From Nocardia sp. NBC_00565 (GTDB taxonomy: Bacteria > Actinomycetota > Actinomycetes > Mycobacteriales > Mycobacteriaceae): a stretch of 64,000 nucleotides of DNA. This document shows positions 53,642 to 64,000 of the stretch, piece after piece (positions within the stretch are counted from its first letter, which is position 1; each line of letters opens with the position of its first letter). The position numbers and the translations under genes are program-made. The stretch is taken from assembly GCF_036345915.1 (NCBI RefSeq), contig NZ_CP107785.1, forward strand, positions 3,906,001-3,970,000, given 5' to 3'. Under the pieces are notes generated by a model. That model was not told where the DNA came from, searched no databases, and was given only the letters and a program-made list of their open reading frames with translations.

Positions 53642-54132
53642 GACGAGGCCCCATTCGTGGACGTGTTGCTGCCCATTATCCGCTTGGCATCTTCGGCGGC
53701 GGTAATCCGGACCACCGCATCCTTGAACGCCATCCAGCCCAGCAGTGCGCACTTCACCCGCGCCGGGTACTTGGATACACCGGCGAGCGCTATGCCGTCA
53801 CCGATCATATCCTCATCACCCTCGACAGTGCCGCGGCTGGAGATCATCTCGCTGTACGAATCGACGACCTTCAGCGCCTGCTGCACCGGCAGCCCGATCA
53901 CCTGATCGGTGAGAATCGAAGTTGCGGCCTGACTGATCGAACAACCCTGACCGTCATAGGACACATCGGCGACGTCACCCTTGTCGTCGAGGTGGACGCG
54001 CAAGGTCACCTCGTCACCGCAGGTCGGGTTCACGTGGTGCACCTCGGCACCGAACGGCTCCCGCAGCCCGCGGTGATGCGGGTGCTTGTAGTGGTCCAGG
54101 ATCACTTCCTGGTACATCTGCTCCATGCGCAT
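53638..54132 (-). CDS. sufU: SufU zinc-dependent sulfur-transfer protein
   Basis: A 164-residue IscU-like protein with the three Cys of SufU (NPTCGDEVT, GQGCSISQAA, RVKCALLGW) and the Asp in CGDE, together binding Zn and receiving sulfur from SufS. The extra stretch between the second and third Cys (GTVEGDEDMIGDGIALAGVS) is typical for SufU as opposed to IscU. Starts three bases after sufS; ATG 54132 or ATG 54126 are both possible. Confidence 0.93.
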   Translation of the reverse strand: MRMEQMYQEVILDHYKHPHHRGLREPFGAEVHHVNPTCGDEVTLRVHLDDKGDVADVSYDGQGCSISQAATSILTDQVIGLPVQQALKVVDSYSEMISSRGTVEGDEDMIGDGIALAGVSKYPARVKCALLGWMAFKDAVVRITAAEDAKRIMGSNTSTNGASS

Positions 54133-54135
54133 GTC

Positions 54136-56209
<2,074 letters not shown>

Positions 56210-56248
56210 CGAATTCGAATTCCTTTGTGGGGAGTAGGTTTCAGTCGG

Positions 56249-57496
56249 TTAGACGCCGATCGCGGCGAGTTCGGCCTCGATGGCCGCCTCCAGCCGCTCC
56301 CGGATCTCGGGGACCGCGATCTTCTGGATGATCTCGTGGAAGAAGCCACGCACCACCAGACGGCGGGCCGCATCCTCCGGAATACCGCGAGCGCGCAGGT
56401 AGAACAGCTGCTCGTCGTCGAAACGACCGGTCGCGGAGGCGTGTCCGGCGCCGACGATCTCACCGGTCTCGATCTCCAGGTTCGGCACCGAATCGGCGCG
56501 CGCGCCGTCGGTGAGCACCAGGTTGCGGTTCACCTCGAAGGTGTCGGTGCCCTCGGCGGCGGCGCGGATGAGCACGTCACCGACCCACACCGTGCGGGCA
56601 TCACCCTTGGGCGAATGCGGATCGCCCTGCAGCGCACCCTTGTACAGCACATTCGACTTGCAGTGCGGGACCGCGTGATCGATGAGCAGGCGCTGCTCGA
56701 AATGCTGACCGGCATCGGCGAAATAGAGGCCGAGCAGTTCGGCGTCGCCGCCGGGACCGTCGTAGCGGACATTCGCGGTGAGGCGCACCAGATCGCCGCC
56801 GAGGGTCACCGCGATATGCCGCAGGGTCGCGTCGCGACCGAGCTTGGCGTGGTGCGCGGTGGTGTTCACGGCATCGTCGGCCCAGTCCTGGACCGCGACA
56901 ACGGTCAGCTTCGCACTGTCACCCAGCACGAATTCGACGTTCTCGGCATAGGTTCCGCTGCCACGCTGGTCAATGACCACGGTGGCGACGGCGAAATTGC
57001 CGAGGCGAATCTGCAGGTGCCCATAGGCGGTCTTGCCCTCGCCGGGACCGGTGACCGTGACGACCACCGCCTCGGCGACCTCGGTCTCCGCGCCGACCGA
57101 CACGACCGTCGCCGACTCGAAGCCCGAGTATGCCTGGGCGGCAACGCGATCCGACGGCACACCAGCCACGCCGAGACGAGAATCGGTGCGCGCCACCGTC
57201 TCCACGTTCACTCCGGCGACCGAGGAGACCTCGACCGTGGCCTTGCCGTCGCGGACCGCGGTGCCGTCGTGCAGGCCACGCAGTCGACGCAGCGGGGTGA
57301 AACGCCACGCCTCGTCCTTGCCCCTAGGCACCTCGAAGGCGTTCACGTCGTAGGAGGTGAAGACCTCACCCTTGTTGGTCGCGGCTCCTGCGCCCGGGTT
57401 CTGAATCGGCTTGGCCGTGGGATTCTCGCCCTCGACCGCTCCCGCGAGAGCGGAGCCTGCGGAGCGACCCAGCAAAGTACTGTCGCCAGTCGCCAT
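56249..57496 (-). CDS. sufD: SufD scaffold subunit
   Basis: A 415-residue beta-helix protein of the SufB/SufD family. The C-terminal half carries the typical LFYLRARGIPEDAARRLVVR and GFFHEIIQKIAVPEIRERLE, and the His in SPKGDARTVW/HASATGRF regions recall cluster-binding parts. The N-terminus is rich in Gly/Ala and Ser. Its ATG shares one base with the sufB stop (TGATG). The longer frame upstream of 57496 is inside sufB and not used. Confidence 0.93.
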   Translation of the reverse strand: MATGDSTLLGRSAGSALAGAVEGENPTAKPIQNPGAGAATNKGEVFTSYDVNAFEVPRGKDEAWRFTPLRRLRGLHDGTAVRDGKATVEVSSVAGVNVETVARTDSRLGVAGVPSDRVAAQAYSGFESATVVSVGAETEVAEAVVVTVTGPGEGKTAYGHLQIRLGNFAVATVVIDQRGSGTYAENVEFVLGDSAKLTVVAVQDWADDAVNTTAHHAKLGRDATLRHIAVTLGGDLVRLTANVRYDGPGGDAELLGLYFADAGQHFEQRLLIDHAVPHCKSNVLYKGALQGDPHSPKGDARTVWVGDVLIRAAAEGTDTFEVNRNLVLTDGARADSVPNLEIETGEIVGAGHASATGRFDDEQLFYLRARGIPEDAARRLVVRGFFHEIIQKIAVPEIRERLEAAIEAELAAIGV

Positions 57497-58932
57497 CAGC
57501 CAACGGCCCCTTCCATCTGCAGCTCGATGAGCCGGTTCAGTTCCAACGCGTATTCCATCGGGAGTTCCTTGGCGATGGGCTCGACGAAGCCGCGCACCAC
57601 CATCGCCATGGCCTCGTCCTCGGTGAGGCCGCGGCTCATCAGGTAGAACAGCTGGTCCGCGGACACCTTCGAGACGGTGGCCTCGTGCCCCATCGTTACG
57701 TCGTCCTCGCGGATGTCGACGTAGGGGTAGGTGTCGGAGCGGCTGATCGTATCGACGAGCAGCGCATCGCATTTCACGGTCGACTTGGAGCCGTACGCGC
57801 CCTTGTTCACCTGCACCAGACCGCGGTAGGAAGCACGCCCACCGCCACGCGCCACCGACTTGCTGATGATGGTGGACGAGGTGTGCGGCGCCAGGTGCAG
57901 CATCTTCGCGCCGGTGTCCTGGTGCTGACCGGGACCGGCGAAGGCCACCGACAGGACCTCACCACGGGCGTACTCACCGGTCATCCAGACCGCCGGGTAC
58001 TTCATGGTGACCTTGGAGCCGATATTGCCGTCGACCCATTCCATGGTCGCGCCCGCCTCGGCCTTGGCCCGCTTGGTGACCAGGTTGTAGACGTTGTTCG
58101 ACCAGTTCTGGATGGTGGTGTAGCGGCAGCGACCGCCCTTCTTCACGATGATCTCGACGACCGCGGAGTGCAGCGAATCGGACTTGTAGATCGGCGCGGT
58201 GCAGCCCTCGACATAGTGCACGTAGGCGCCCTCGTCGACGATGATCAGCGTCCGCTCGAACTGGCCCATGTTCTCGGTGTTGATCCGGAAGTAGGCCTGC
58301 AGCGGAATGTCGACCTGCACGCCCGGCGGCACGTAGATGAACGAGCCACCCGACCACACGGCGGTGTTCAGCGCGGAGAATTTGTTGTCACCGGCCGGAA
58401 TGACCGAACCGAAGTACTTCTCGAAGATCTCCGGGTGCTCGCGCAGACCGGTGTCGGTGTCGAGGAAGATGACGCCCTGCTTCTCCAGGTCCTCGCGGAT
58501 CGAGTGGTAGACGACCTCCGACTCGTACTGCGCGGCGACACCGGCGACCAGGCGCTGCTTCTCCGCCTCCGGGATGCCGAGCTTGTCGTAGGTGTTCTTG
58601 ATGTCCTCGGGGAGATCTTCCCAGCTCTCGGCCTGCTTCTCGCTGGAGCGCACGAAGTACTTGATGTTGTCGAAGTCGATGCCGTCGAGGTTGGAGCCCC
58701 AGTTCGGCATGGGCTTGCGATCGAAGATGCGCAGCGCCTTGAGCCGCTGTTCGAGCATCCACTCGGTCTCGTTCTTCTTGGCCGAGATGTCGCGGACGAC
58801 AGCCTCGGACAGGCCTCGTTGCGCACTGGCACCGGCCACATCCGAATCGGCCCAGCCGTAACCGTAGTTGCCCAGGGAAGCGATGGTTTCTTCCTGAGTG
58901 AGCGGTTGCACCTGGTCGGTGGTCGTCGTCAT
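57496..58932 (-). CDS. sufB: SufB Fe-S cluster scaffold, intein-free
   Basis: A 478-residue protein with the SufB core [38 protein letters not shown] and [20 protein letters not shown], and the Cys in EGCTAP and VKCDALL thought to carry sulfur or cluster. M. tuberculosis SufB carries an intein; here the reading frame is continuous at normal length, so none is present. The ATG at 58932 overlaps the sufR stop (ATGA). It forms the SufBC2D scaffold with its neighbours. Confidence 0.96.
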   Translation of the reverse strand: MTTTTDQVQPLTQEETIASLGNYGYGWADSDVAGASAQRGLSEAVVRDISAKKNETEWMLEQRLKALRIFDRKPMPNWGSNLDGIDFDNIKYFVRSSEKQAESWEDLPEDIKNTYDKLGIPEAEKQRLVAGVAAQYESEVVYHSIREDLEKQGVIFLDTDTGLREHPEIFEKYFGSVIPAGDNKFSALNTAVWSGGSFIYVPPGVQVDIPLQAYFRINTENMGQFERTLIIVDEGAYVHYVEGCTAPIYKSDSLHSAVVEIIVKKGGRCRYTTIQNWSNNVYNLVTKRAKAEAGATMEWVDGNIGSKVTMKYPAVWMTGEYARGEVLSVAFAGPGQHQDTGAKMLHLAPHTSSTIISKSVARGGGRASYRGLVQVNKGAYGSKSTVKCDALLVDTISRSDTYPYVDIREDDVTMGHEATVSKVSADQLFYLMSRGLTEDEAMAMVVRGFVEPIAKELPMEYALELNRLIELQMEGAVG

Positions 58933-59747
58933 TCGGCACTCCTTCCGGAGTCGTTCGTACGTACCGCTGCGGGCTGTGCAGCGGTTGATGGAGCTGTCTT
59001 CTTATCGGTAATAGGCAGAACGAACAGCGGCACGTGGGTCGTGCACGCGCAATCGCCGTTGGCGATCGTCGCAAGTCGCTGTACGTGGGTTCCGAGCAGG
59101 TCCCGGAAAGCCTCGAGTTCGGCCTCGCACAACTGCGGGAATTCCTCGGCCACGTGCGCCACCGGGCAGTGGTGCTGGCAGATCTGTACGCCCGCGCCGA
59201 CCTTGCGGGTGGACGCGGCGAAGCCGGCATCGGTGAAGGCCTCGGCGATCTCCTCCGCCTTGGCGGTGGTGATCTCCGGAGTGTGTTCGCCGACCGGTTC
59301 GATGCCCTCGACAATGGTCCTGGCCCGCTTGCGCGCGAATTCGGTGATGGCCTGTTCGCCGCCGACCTCACCGAGCTGACGGATGGCCGCTCCGGCCAGA
59401 TCGTCGTAGGCGTGCCCGAGCCGTCCCCGCCCCACGGCCGTGAGCTGGTATTGCTTGGCCGGCCGGCCGCGCCCCTTCTGCTGCCACGGCGCCGAACGGC
59501 TGGCCCGCGCCTGACCGGATCCGATCAGCGCGTCCAAGTGCCGCCTGACACCGGCCGGCGTCAGGCCGAGCTTGCTGCCGATCGCGGTCGCGGTGATCGG
59601 CCCCTGTTCGAGCAGCAGTTGCACGACCGCGGCTCGGGTATGTCCCTCACCGCCCGCGACCAGGGTCGCAGGCGCGGCAGGGGACGCGGCACCGGTACGG
59701 CGACCGGTCCCTCCGTCCTCGTCGTGCGACAAACCCACGGTTTTCAC
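58929..59747 (-). CDS. sufR: SufR Fe-S-sensing repressor
   Basis: A 272-residue winged-helix regulator. The N-terminal HTH is [20 protein letters not shown], and the C-terminal sensor has Cys in [20 protein letters not shown] and NGDCACTTH, expected to hold a [4Fe-4S] cluster. In mycobacteria SufR represses the suf operon when its cluster is present and lets go under iron or oxidative stress. It is the first gene of the operon, followed by sufB with a 4-base overlap. The start GTG 59747 lies inside the operator-like dyad. Confidence 0.94.
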   Translation of the reverse strand: MKTVGLSHDEDGGTGRRTGAASPAAPATLVAGGEGHTRAAVVQLLLEQGPITATAIGSKLGLTPAGVRRHLDALIGSGQARASRSAPWQQKGRGRPAKQYQLTAVGRGRLGHAYDDLAGAAIRQLGEVGGEQAITEFARKRARTIVEGIEPVGEHTPEITTAKAEEIAEAFTDAGFAASTRKVGAGVQICQHHCPVAHVAEEFPQLCEAELEAFRDLLGTHVQRLATIANGDCACTTHVPLFVLPITDKKTAPSTAAQPAAVRTNDSGRSAE

Positions 59748-59758
59748 AACACCAGTGT
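59744..59758 (-). promoter_or_regulatory. SufR operator overlapping the sufR start codon
   Basis: On the minus strand the sequence reads ACACT-GGTGT-TGTGA. This matches ACACT-N5-TGTGA, which I recall as the mycobacterial SufR site. It covers the GTG start of sufR. TATTAG about 35-40 bases upstream may be the -10 box, so RNA polymerase would start close to the operator. Confidence 0.6.
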
Positions 59759-60019
59759 GACGGAATTACTTCCCGGAATCTAATAAGGGTGCCCTGAGTT
59801 ACGGTGCCGATGACCTGCGCGGAAGCGCGGCCGCGGCCGAGAACGGGCGACGGCGAGTTCGCCACCTGCACCTCTTGCGCCGCGGGAGGTCTGCGCATCC
59901 GACGGAATTGCCAGTGCGATTTAGGCCACATATTGCTGATCTAAATCGAATCGGCGGCACACACCTCTTCTGGTGCCCGTGCATACGCTCGCCGGTTCAT
60001 CCGAACTAGGCTGCGTCTC

Positions 60020-61702
60020 GTGGCGGTACTCGAGGGCGCACGGCGCAGGACACTGGCATTCGGGCGCCGGGCACTCGGACTCGATGTGCCCGCCGCCGAT
60101 CACAGCATCGCACTGTTGCACAGCGACGAGACCGAGGTGCCCGGACTCGATCGCAAGGAGACCGCGCAACTCGACCGGATTCGGTTGCTCGGCGCGACCG
60201 GAACCGTATTGATGGCGATCAGCGCGCTCGGGATCGGCGCGCAACCCGTCCAGCAGAACCCGACCTCCGGAGTGCGGATACTCGGGATCTTCGCCCGCGC
60301 GCACACCGGATCGCTGGCGATGTGCATGATCGGCACCGTCGTGGTCGTGATGGCCTGGCTGCTGCTCGGCCGGTTCGCGGTCGGCGGTATCGGTGGGTCG
60401 CCGCTGCACCGATTGAGCCGATCGCAGCTGGATCGGACGCTGCTGCTGTGGATCATTCCGCTCAGCATCGCGCCGCCGCTGTTCAGCAATGACGTCTATT
60501 CCTATCTCGCACAGAGCGAGATCGCGGCGCGCGGGATCGATCCGTATCAGGAGGGGCCGGTCGCCGGGCTCGGGATCGACAATGTGCTGACCAATAACGT
60601 CCCGACGATCTGGCGAGATACGCCCGCGCCCTATGGCCCGCTGTTCCTCTGGATGGGTCGCGGCATCGCCGAACTCACCGGCGACAACATCATTCTCGGC
60701 GTATGGGTGCATCGGCTGCTCGCACTGGCCGGAGTCGCGCTGATCGTCTGGGCGCTGCCTCGACTTTCGGTGCGCTGCGGTGTCGCACCGGTGAGTGCGC
60801 TGTGGCTGGGCGCGGCGAACCCCCTCGTGCTGTTCCACCTGGTCGGCGGGGTGCACAATGACGCGCTGATGCTCGGGCTGATGCTGGCCGGAATGGAATT
60901 CGCGCTGCGCGCCATCGAGGACACCCATCCGTTCGATGGGCGGGCCTATGCGCTGCTGATATTCGGGGTGGTGGTGATAGCACTGTCGTCCTCGATCAAG
61001 TTCACCTCCATCATCGCGCTCGGATTCGTCGGTATGGCCTTGGCGCGCAGATGGGGTACGAGCCTGCGCACACTCGTGATTTCGGCGCTGATGCTCGGCG
61101 CGATCGCCATCGGCACAACACTTTTCATCAGTTCGGTCAGCGGGCTCGGATTCGGCTGGATCTACACGCTGAACACCGCGAGCGCGGTCCGCAGTTGGAT
61201 GTCGTTGCCGACGGCATTGGGCATCGTCACCGGATTCGGTGGGGTGCTGCTCGGGCTCGGGGACAACACGACGGCGCTGCTCAGCATCACGCGGCCGATC
61301 GCGGCGGTGGTCGCGGCGTTCGTGACCGTCCGCATGCTGGTGGCGACGGGGACCGGGCGATTGCATCCGGTCGGGGCGCTCGGGGTCGCGCTGGGTGCGA
61401 TCGTGCTGCTGTTCCCAGTGGTCCAGCCGTGGTATCTGCTGTGGGCGATCGTGCCGTTGGCCGCGTGGGCGACCAAGCCGGTCTTCCGCGTGCCCGCGGT
61501 CGCGTTCTCGGCGGTGGTGAGCGTGATCCTGATGCCGCGCGGCGCGGATCTCGAGGTGTTCCAGATCGTCGGTGCGGCCATTGCCACGGTGATCGTCTCG
61601 CTGCTGTTCATCATGATCACCCGCAATGCGTTGCCGTGGCGCGGTCAGGCGGGGGTGTCGGCTCCGTCACAGCAAGCCACCTCTTACGGTGTGTCATCGT
61701 GA
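60020..61702 (+). CDS. mptB: MptB-like alpha-1,6-mannosyltransferase (GT-C)
   Basis: A 560-residue membrane protein with 13 or so hydrophobic segments and the GT-C signature in the first outer loop, SNDVYSYLAQSEIAARGIDP, followed by the conserved APYGPLFLWMGRGIAELTGD. Such enzymes use polyprenyl-phosphate-mannose to build the lipomannan backbone. Position after sufR in divergent orientation equals Rv1459c. The GTG at 60020 was chosen. Its stop overlaps the following ATPase gene (GTGA). Confidence 0.88.
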   Translation: MAVLEGARRRTLAFGRRALGLDVPAADHSIALLHSDETEVPGLDRKETAQLDRIRLLGATGTVLMAISALGIGAQPVQQNPTSGVRILGIFARAHTGSLAMCMIGTVVVVMAWLLLGRFAVGGIGGSPLHRLSRSQLDRTLLLWIIPLSIAPPLFSNDVYSYLAQSEIAARGIDPYQEGPVAGLGIDNVLTNNVPTIWRDTPAPYGPLFLWMGRGIAELTGDNIILGVWVHRLLALAGVALIVWALPRLSVRCGVAPVSALWLGAANPLVLFHLVGGVHNDALMLGLMLAGMEFALRAIEDTHPFDGRAYALLIFGVVVIALSSSIKFTSIIALGFVGMALARRWGTSLRTLVISALMLGAIAIGTTLFISSVSGLGFGWIYTLNTASAVRSWMSLPTALGIVTGFGGVLLGLGDNTTALLSITRPIAAVVAAFVTVRMLVATGTGRLHPVGALGVALGAIVLLFPVVQPWYLLWAIVPLAAWATKPVFRVPAVAFSAVVSVILMPRGADLEVFQIVGAAIATVIVSLLFIMITRNALPWRGQAGVSAPSQQATSYGVSS

Positions 61703-62631
61703 CTGCCGATTCCGGACCCGCCGTTCGCGTCGACGGCGTCGTCAAGCGTTACGGCGAGACCATCGCGGTCGACGGGATCAGCTTCGATGTCGAACGGGCG
61801 CAGGTGCTGGCCCTGCTCGGCCCGAACGGCGCGGGTAAGACCACGACCGTCGAGATGTGCGAGGGCTTCAACGCGCCGGATGCGGGTTCGGTCCGGGTGC
61901 TCGGACTCGATCCGATCGCCGACTCCGACCGGCTGCGTGCGCGCATCGGCGTCATGCTGCAGGGCGGCGGCGCGTACCCGGGTGCGCGGGCGGGCGAGAT
62001 GCTCGACTTGGTCGCGGCCTACTCCGCCGACCCGCTCGATCCCGACTGGTTGCTGAAGACGCTGGGCCTGCAGGACAACCGGCGCACCCCGTATCGCCGC
62101 CTCTCCGGCGGCCAGCAGCAGCGGCTCGCGTTGGCGTGCGCGCTGGTCGGGAAGCCGGAGATCGTTTTCCTCGACGAGCCGACCGCGGGCCTGGACGCAC
62201 AGGCCCGGCTCATCGTGTGGGAGCTGATCGACGCGCTGCGCCGCGACGGGGTGACCGTCTTGCTCACCACGCACATGATGGATGAGGCCGAGCAGCTCGC
62301 CGACCAGTTGGTGATCATCGATCACGGCCGGATCGTCGCCCTCGGAACGCCCGCCGAGGTCACCGCGCACGGTGCGGCCGGACAGCTACGCTTCACCGCC
62401 CCACCGAAACTCGATCTGCGCCTGTTGAAAATGGCGCTGCCGGAAGGCTTCTCGCCCCGCGAGACAACGCCCGGATCGTATCTGGTCGAGGGCGAGATCG
62501 ACCCGCAGGTGCTGGCGACGGTCACCGCGTGGTGCGCGCAGCAGAATGTGCTGGCGACCGATATCCGGATCGACCAGCGCCGCCTCGAAGACGTCTTTCT
62601 GGAACTCACCGGACGGGACCTACGCGGATGA
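61699..62631 (+). CDS. ABC exporter ATPase (Rv1458c-like)
   Basis: A 310-residue ATPase: Walker A LLGPNGAGKTTT, signature RLSGGQQQRLALA, Walker B IVFLDEPTAGLDAQARL, and a C-terminal domain typical of drug/lipid exporters (CcmA/DrrA family). GTG 61699 overlaps the mptB stop, and its own stop overlaps the permease ATG (ATGA), so the three are co-translated. The substrate may be a cell-wall lipid or haem-related compound, given mptB before and ctaA after; this is a guess. Confidence 0.92.
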   Translation: MTADSGPAVRVDGVVKRYGETIAVDGISFDVERAQVLALLGPNGAGKTTTVEMCEGFNAPDAGSVRVLGLDPIADSDRLRARIGVMLQGGGAYPGARAGEMLDLVAAYSADPLDPDWLLKTLGLQDNRRTPYRRLSGGQQQRLALACALVGKPEIVFLDEPTAGLDAQARLIVWELIDALRRDGVTVLLTTHMMDEAEQLADQLVIIDHGRIVALGTPAEVTAHGAAGQLRFTAPPKLDLRLLKMALPEGFSPRETTPGSYLVEGEIDPQVLATVTAWCAQQNVLATDIRIDQRRLEDVFLELTGRDLRG

Positions 62632-63419
62632 ACCAGTCGGATCTGGTCGAAAACCGTTTCGCCCCTGGCACTTTCACTCCCGATCCGCGCCCGAGCGGCC
62701 GCTTCGCGATGATGATTGCGCAGACCCGGCTCGAGCTGATCCTGTTGCTGCGCAATGGCGAACAGCTGCTGCTCACCATGTTCATTCCGATCACGCTGCT
62801 GGTCGGGCTGAGCCTGTTGCCGTTCGGCGACCTCGGCGACGAGCGGGTCGACAAGATCGTGCCCGCGGTGATGATGGTCGCGGTCATGTCGACCGCGTTC
62901 ACCGGGCAGGCCATCGCGGTCGGCTTCGACCGCCGCTACGGTGCGCTCAAACGACTCGGCGCGACCCCGCTCCCGCGCTGGGGCATCGTGACGGGCAAGA
63001 GCGCCGCGGTGCTGATCGTGGTGGTGTTGCAGGCGATTCTGTTGGGAGCCATCGGATTTGCGCTCGGCTGGCGACCCGACCTCGCGGGGCTCGGGCTCGG
63101 CGCGGTGGTCATCGCGCTCGGCACCGCGACGTTCGCGGCGATGGGGCTGCTGCTCGGCGGCACACTCAAGGCGGAGGTCGTGCTGGCGCTGGCGAATATC
63201 CTCTGGTTCGTGATGCTCGGCATCGCGAGTGTGGTGTTCGCGTCCGATGATCTGCCATCGGCGGTGAATGTGGTTGTGCGGCTGGTGCCGTCGGGGGCGC
63301 TCGCGGTCACGCTGGAAGACGCGATGCGCAATAGCGTCGACTGGTTCGGCATCGCTGTTCTCGCCGCCTGGGGTGCGGTCTGCGGCGTCCTCGCGACCCG
63401 CTTCTTCCGCTTCGACTAG
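62628..63419 (+). CDS. ABC exporter permease (Rv1457c-like)
   Basis: A 263-residue ABC-2 type permease with six hydrophobic segments (LLTMFIPITLLVGLSLLPFG, SAAVLIVVVLQAILLGAIGF, LALANILWFVMLGIASVVF and others) and the charged loop FDRRYGALKRLGATPLPRW typical of ABC-2 permeases. It pairs with the preceding ATPase (ATGA overlap). Confidence 0.9.
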   Translation: MNQSDLVENRFAPGTFTPDPRPSGRFAMMIAQTRLELILLLRNGEQLLLTMFIPITLLVGLSLLPFGDLGDERVDKIVPAVMMVAVMSTAFTGQAIAVGFDRRYGALKRLGATPLPRWGIVTGKSAAVLIVVVLQAILLGAIGFALGWRPDLAGLGLGAVVIALGTATFAAMGLLLGGTLKAEVVLALANILWFVMLGIASVVFASDDLPSAVNVVVRLVPSGALAVTLEDAMRNSVDWFGIAVLAAWGAVCGVLATRFFRFD

Positions 63420-63540
63420 GCGGCCGCACCTGCAGGGACCACATCGCAGAACGTTTGCGCCACCGATCGCGATCTTGGCCAACGACGGAATGTAGTAGAC
63501 CGGCTGCGGGCAGTGAATGCAGCCCGGCTACCATCGTTGC

Positions 63541-64000
63541 GTGCTGTATCGCGCATTCCTGCGACTCGTCGATCTGCTCCCGCTGCCCTCGCCGCGGGTG
63601 CAGCGCTCGATCGCCGTCGCGGTCATCGTCTCCCAGGCCGGCATCGCCGTCACCGGCGCGATCGTGCGCGTCACGGCATCGGGACTCGGCTGCCCGACCT
63701 GGCCGCAATGCTTCCCCGGCAGCTTCACCCCGACCGGTGTCGCCGAAGTTCCGGTGCTGCACCAGACCGTCGAGTTCAGCAATCGCCTGCTGTCGTTCGC
63801 GGTGACGCTGTGCGCGGCGCTCATCGTGCTCGCCGTCACTCGCGCCCGCCGCCGGCGCGAGGTGCTGGTGTACGCGTGGCTGATGCCGGGCGGTACCGTC
63901 CTGCAGGCGGTCATCGGCGGTATCACCGTGCGCAGCGGGCTGCTGTGGTGGACGGTTTCGGTCCATCTGCTGGCCTCGATGCTGATGGTGTGGGTCGCGG
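63541..64000 (+). CDS. ctaA: haem A synthase CtaA/Cox15 (5' part)
   Basis: The first 153 residues of an integral membrane protein that continues past the window end. RVTASGLGCPTWPQCFPGSF has the Cys pair found in actinobacterial/Bacillus-type CtaA, and HQTVEFSNRLLSFAVTL contains the EHSNR-like haem-binding region (His and Glu). CtaA oxidises haem O to haem A for cytochrome aa3. Order mptB-ABC-ABC-ctaA matches Rv1459c-Rv1456c. The GTG at 63541 begins 121 bases after the permease. Confidence 0.93.
   Translation, partial: MLYRAFLRLVDLLPLPSPRVQRSIAVAVIVSQAGIAVTGAIVRVTASGLGCPTWPQCFPGSFTPTGVAEVPVLHQTVEFSNRLLSFAVTLCAALIVLAVTRARRRREVLVYAWLMPGGTVLQAVIGGITVRSGLLWWTVSVHLLASMLMVWVA

Overview
The window looks like a chromosomal segment of a Nocardia-type mycolic-acid actinomycete. 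The DNA is GC-rich, starts are often GTG, and overlapping ATGA/GTGA stop-starts are common. Much of the gene order matches the Mycobacterium tuberculosis Rv1456c-Rv1488 region: SPFH/NfeD, hemH-inhA-fabG1, VWA-DUF58-moxR-ripA, a Rv1476-like gene, acn-acnR, the Rv1473 ABC-F gene, sufR-B-D-C-S-U-T, mptB with an ABC pair, and ctaA. Assignments rest on reading motifs and gene order by eye; no database search was run, so the genus is an inference.

Layout. 1-5500: end of an SPFH gene, NfeD, a lipoprotein, DUF3097, a Rv1486c-like gene, a trypsin-like protease and an NHL-repeat relic. 5519-17816: coproheme/heme synthesis (hemH), FAS-II (inhA, fabG1), cell-wall hydrolase genes (moxR operon, ripA), aconitase and its repressor AcnR with a visible operator. 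17831-24937: accessory genes, namely a LysB/cutinase-like hydrolase, a MarR/cupin pair, a probable graspetide precursor plus ATP-grasp ligase, a small HTH protein, an ABC-F ATPase and an unusual secreted-type lytic transglycosylase.

25214-31775 holds two paralogous TetR regulators with shared CATC-TG-GATG sites, followed by a terpenoid-type operon: a prenyl-diphosphate-synthase-like protein lacking its second Asp motif, a P450, an atypical UbiA protein and probably an SDR. 31879-40303, on the other strand, is a tightly coupled operon for a long-chain beta-lactone of the nocardiolactone/lipstatin type (two KAS-III/OleA subunits, OleC-like beta-lactone synthetase, OleD-like reductase). It has no OleB decarboxylase, and a P450 and an MMPL exporter follow.

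40762-53275: a lycopene-cyclase-family gene overlapping ku, regulator/enzyme pairs, an MFS transporter of odd codon use, a methionine ABC importer (metQ-metN-metI) with a second divergent metQ, and decayed gene fragments. 53276-64000: the complete suf operon with an intein-free sufB and a SufR-like operator on the start codon, then mptB, an ABC exporter pair and the start of ctaA.

A short palindromic element (arms AGCGAC/GTCGCT around TGCTTGC) occurs six times at four loci. It lies in leaders just upstream of acn, the ABC-F gene and metI, and twice in frame inside the N-terminus of the MMPL gene. No rRNA, tRNA, CRISPR array or insertion sequence was recognised.
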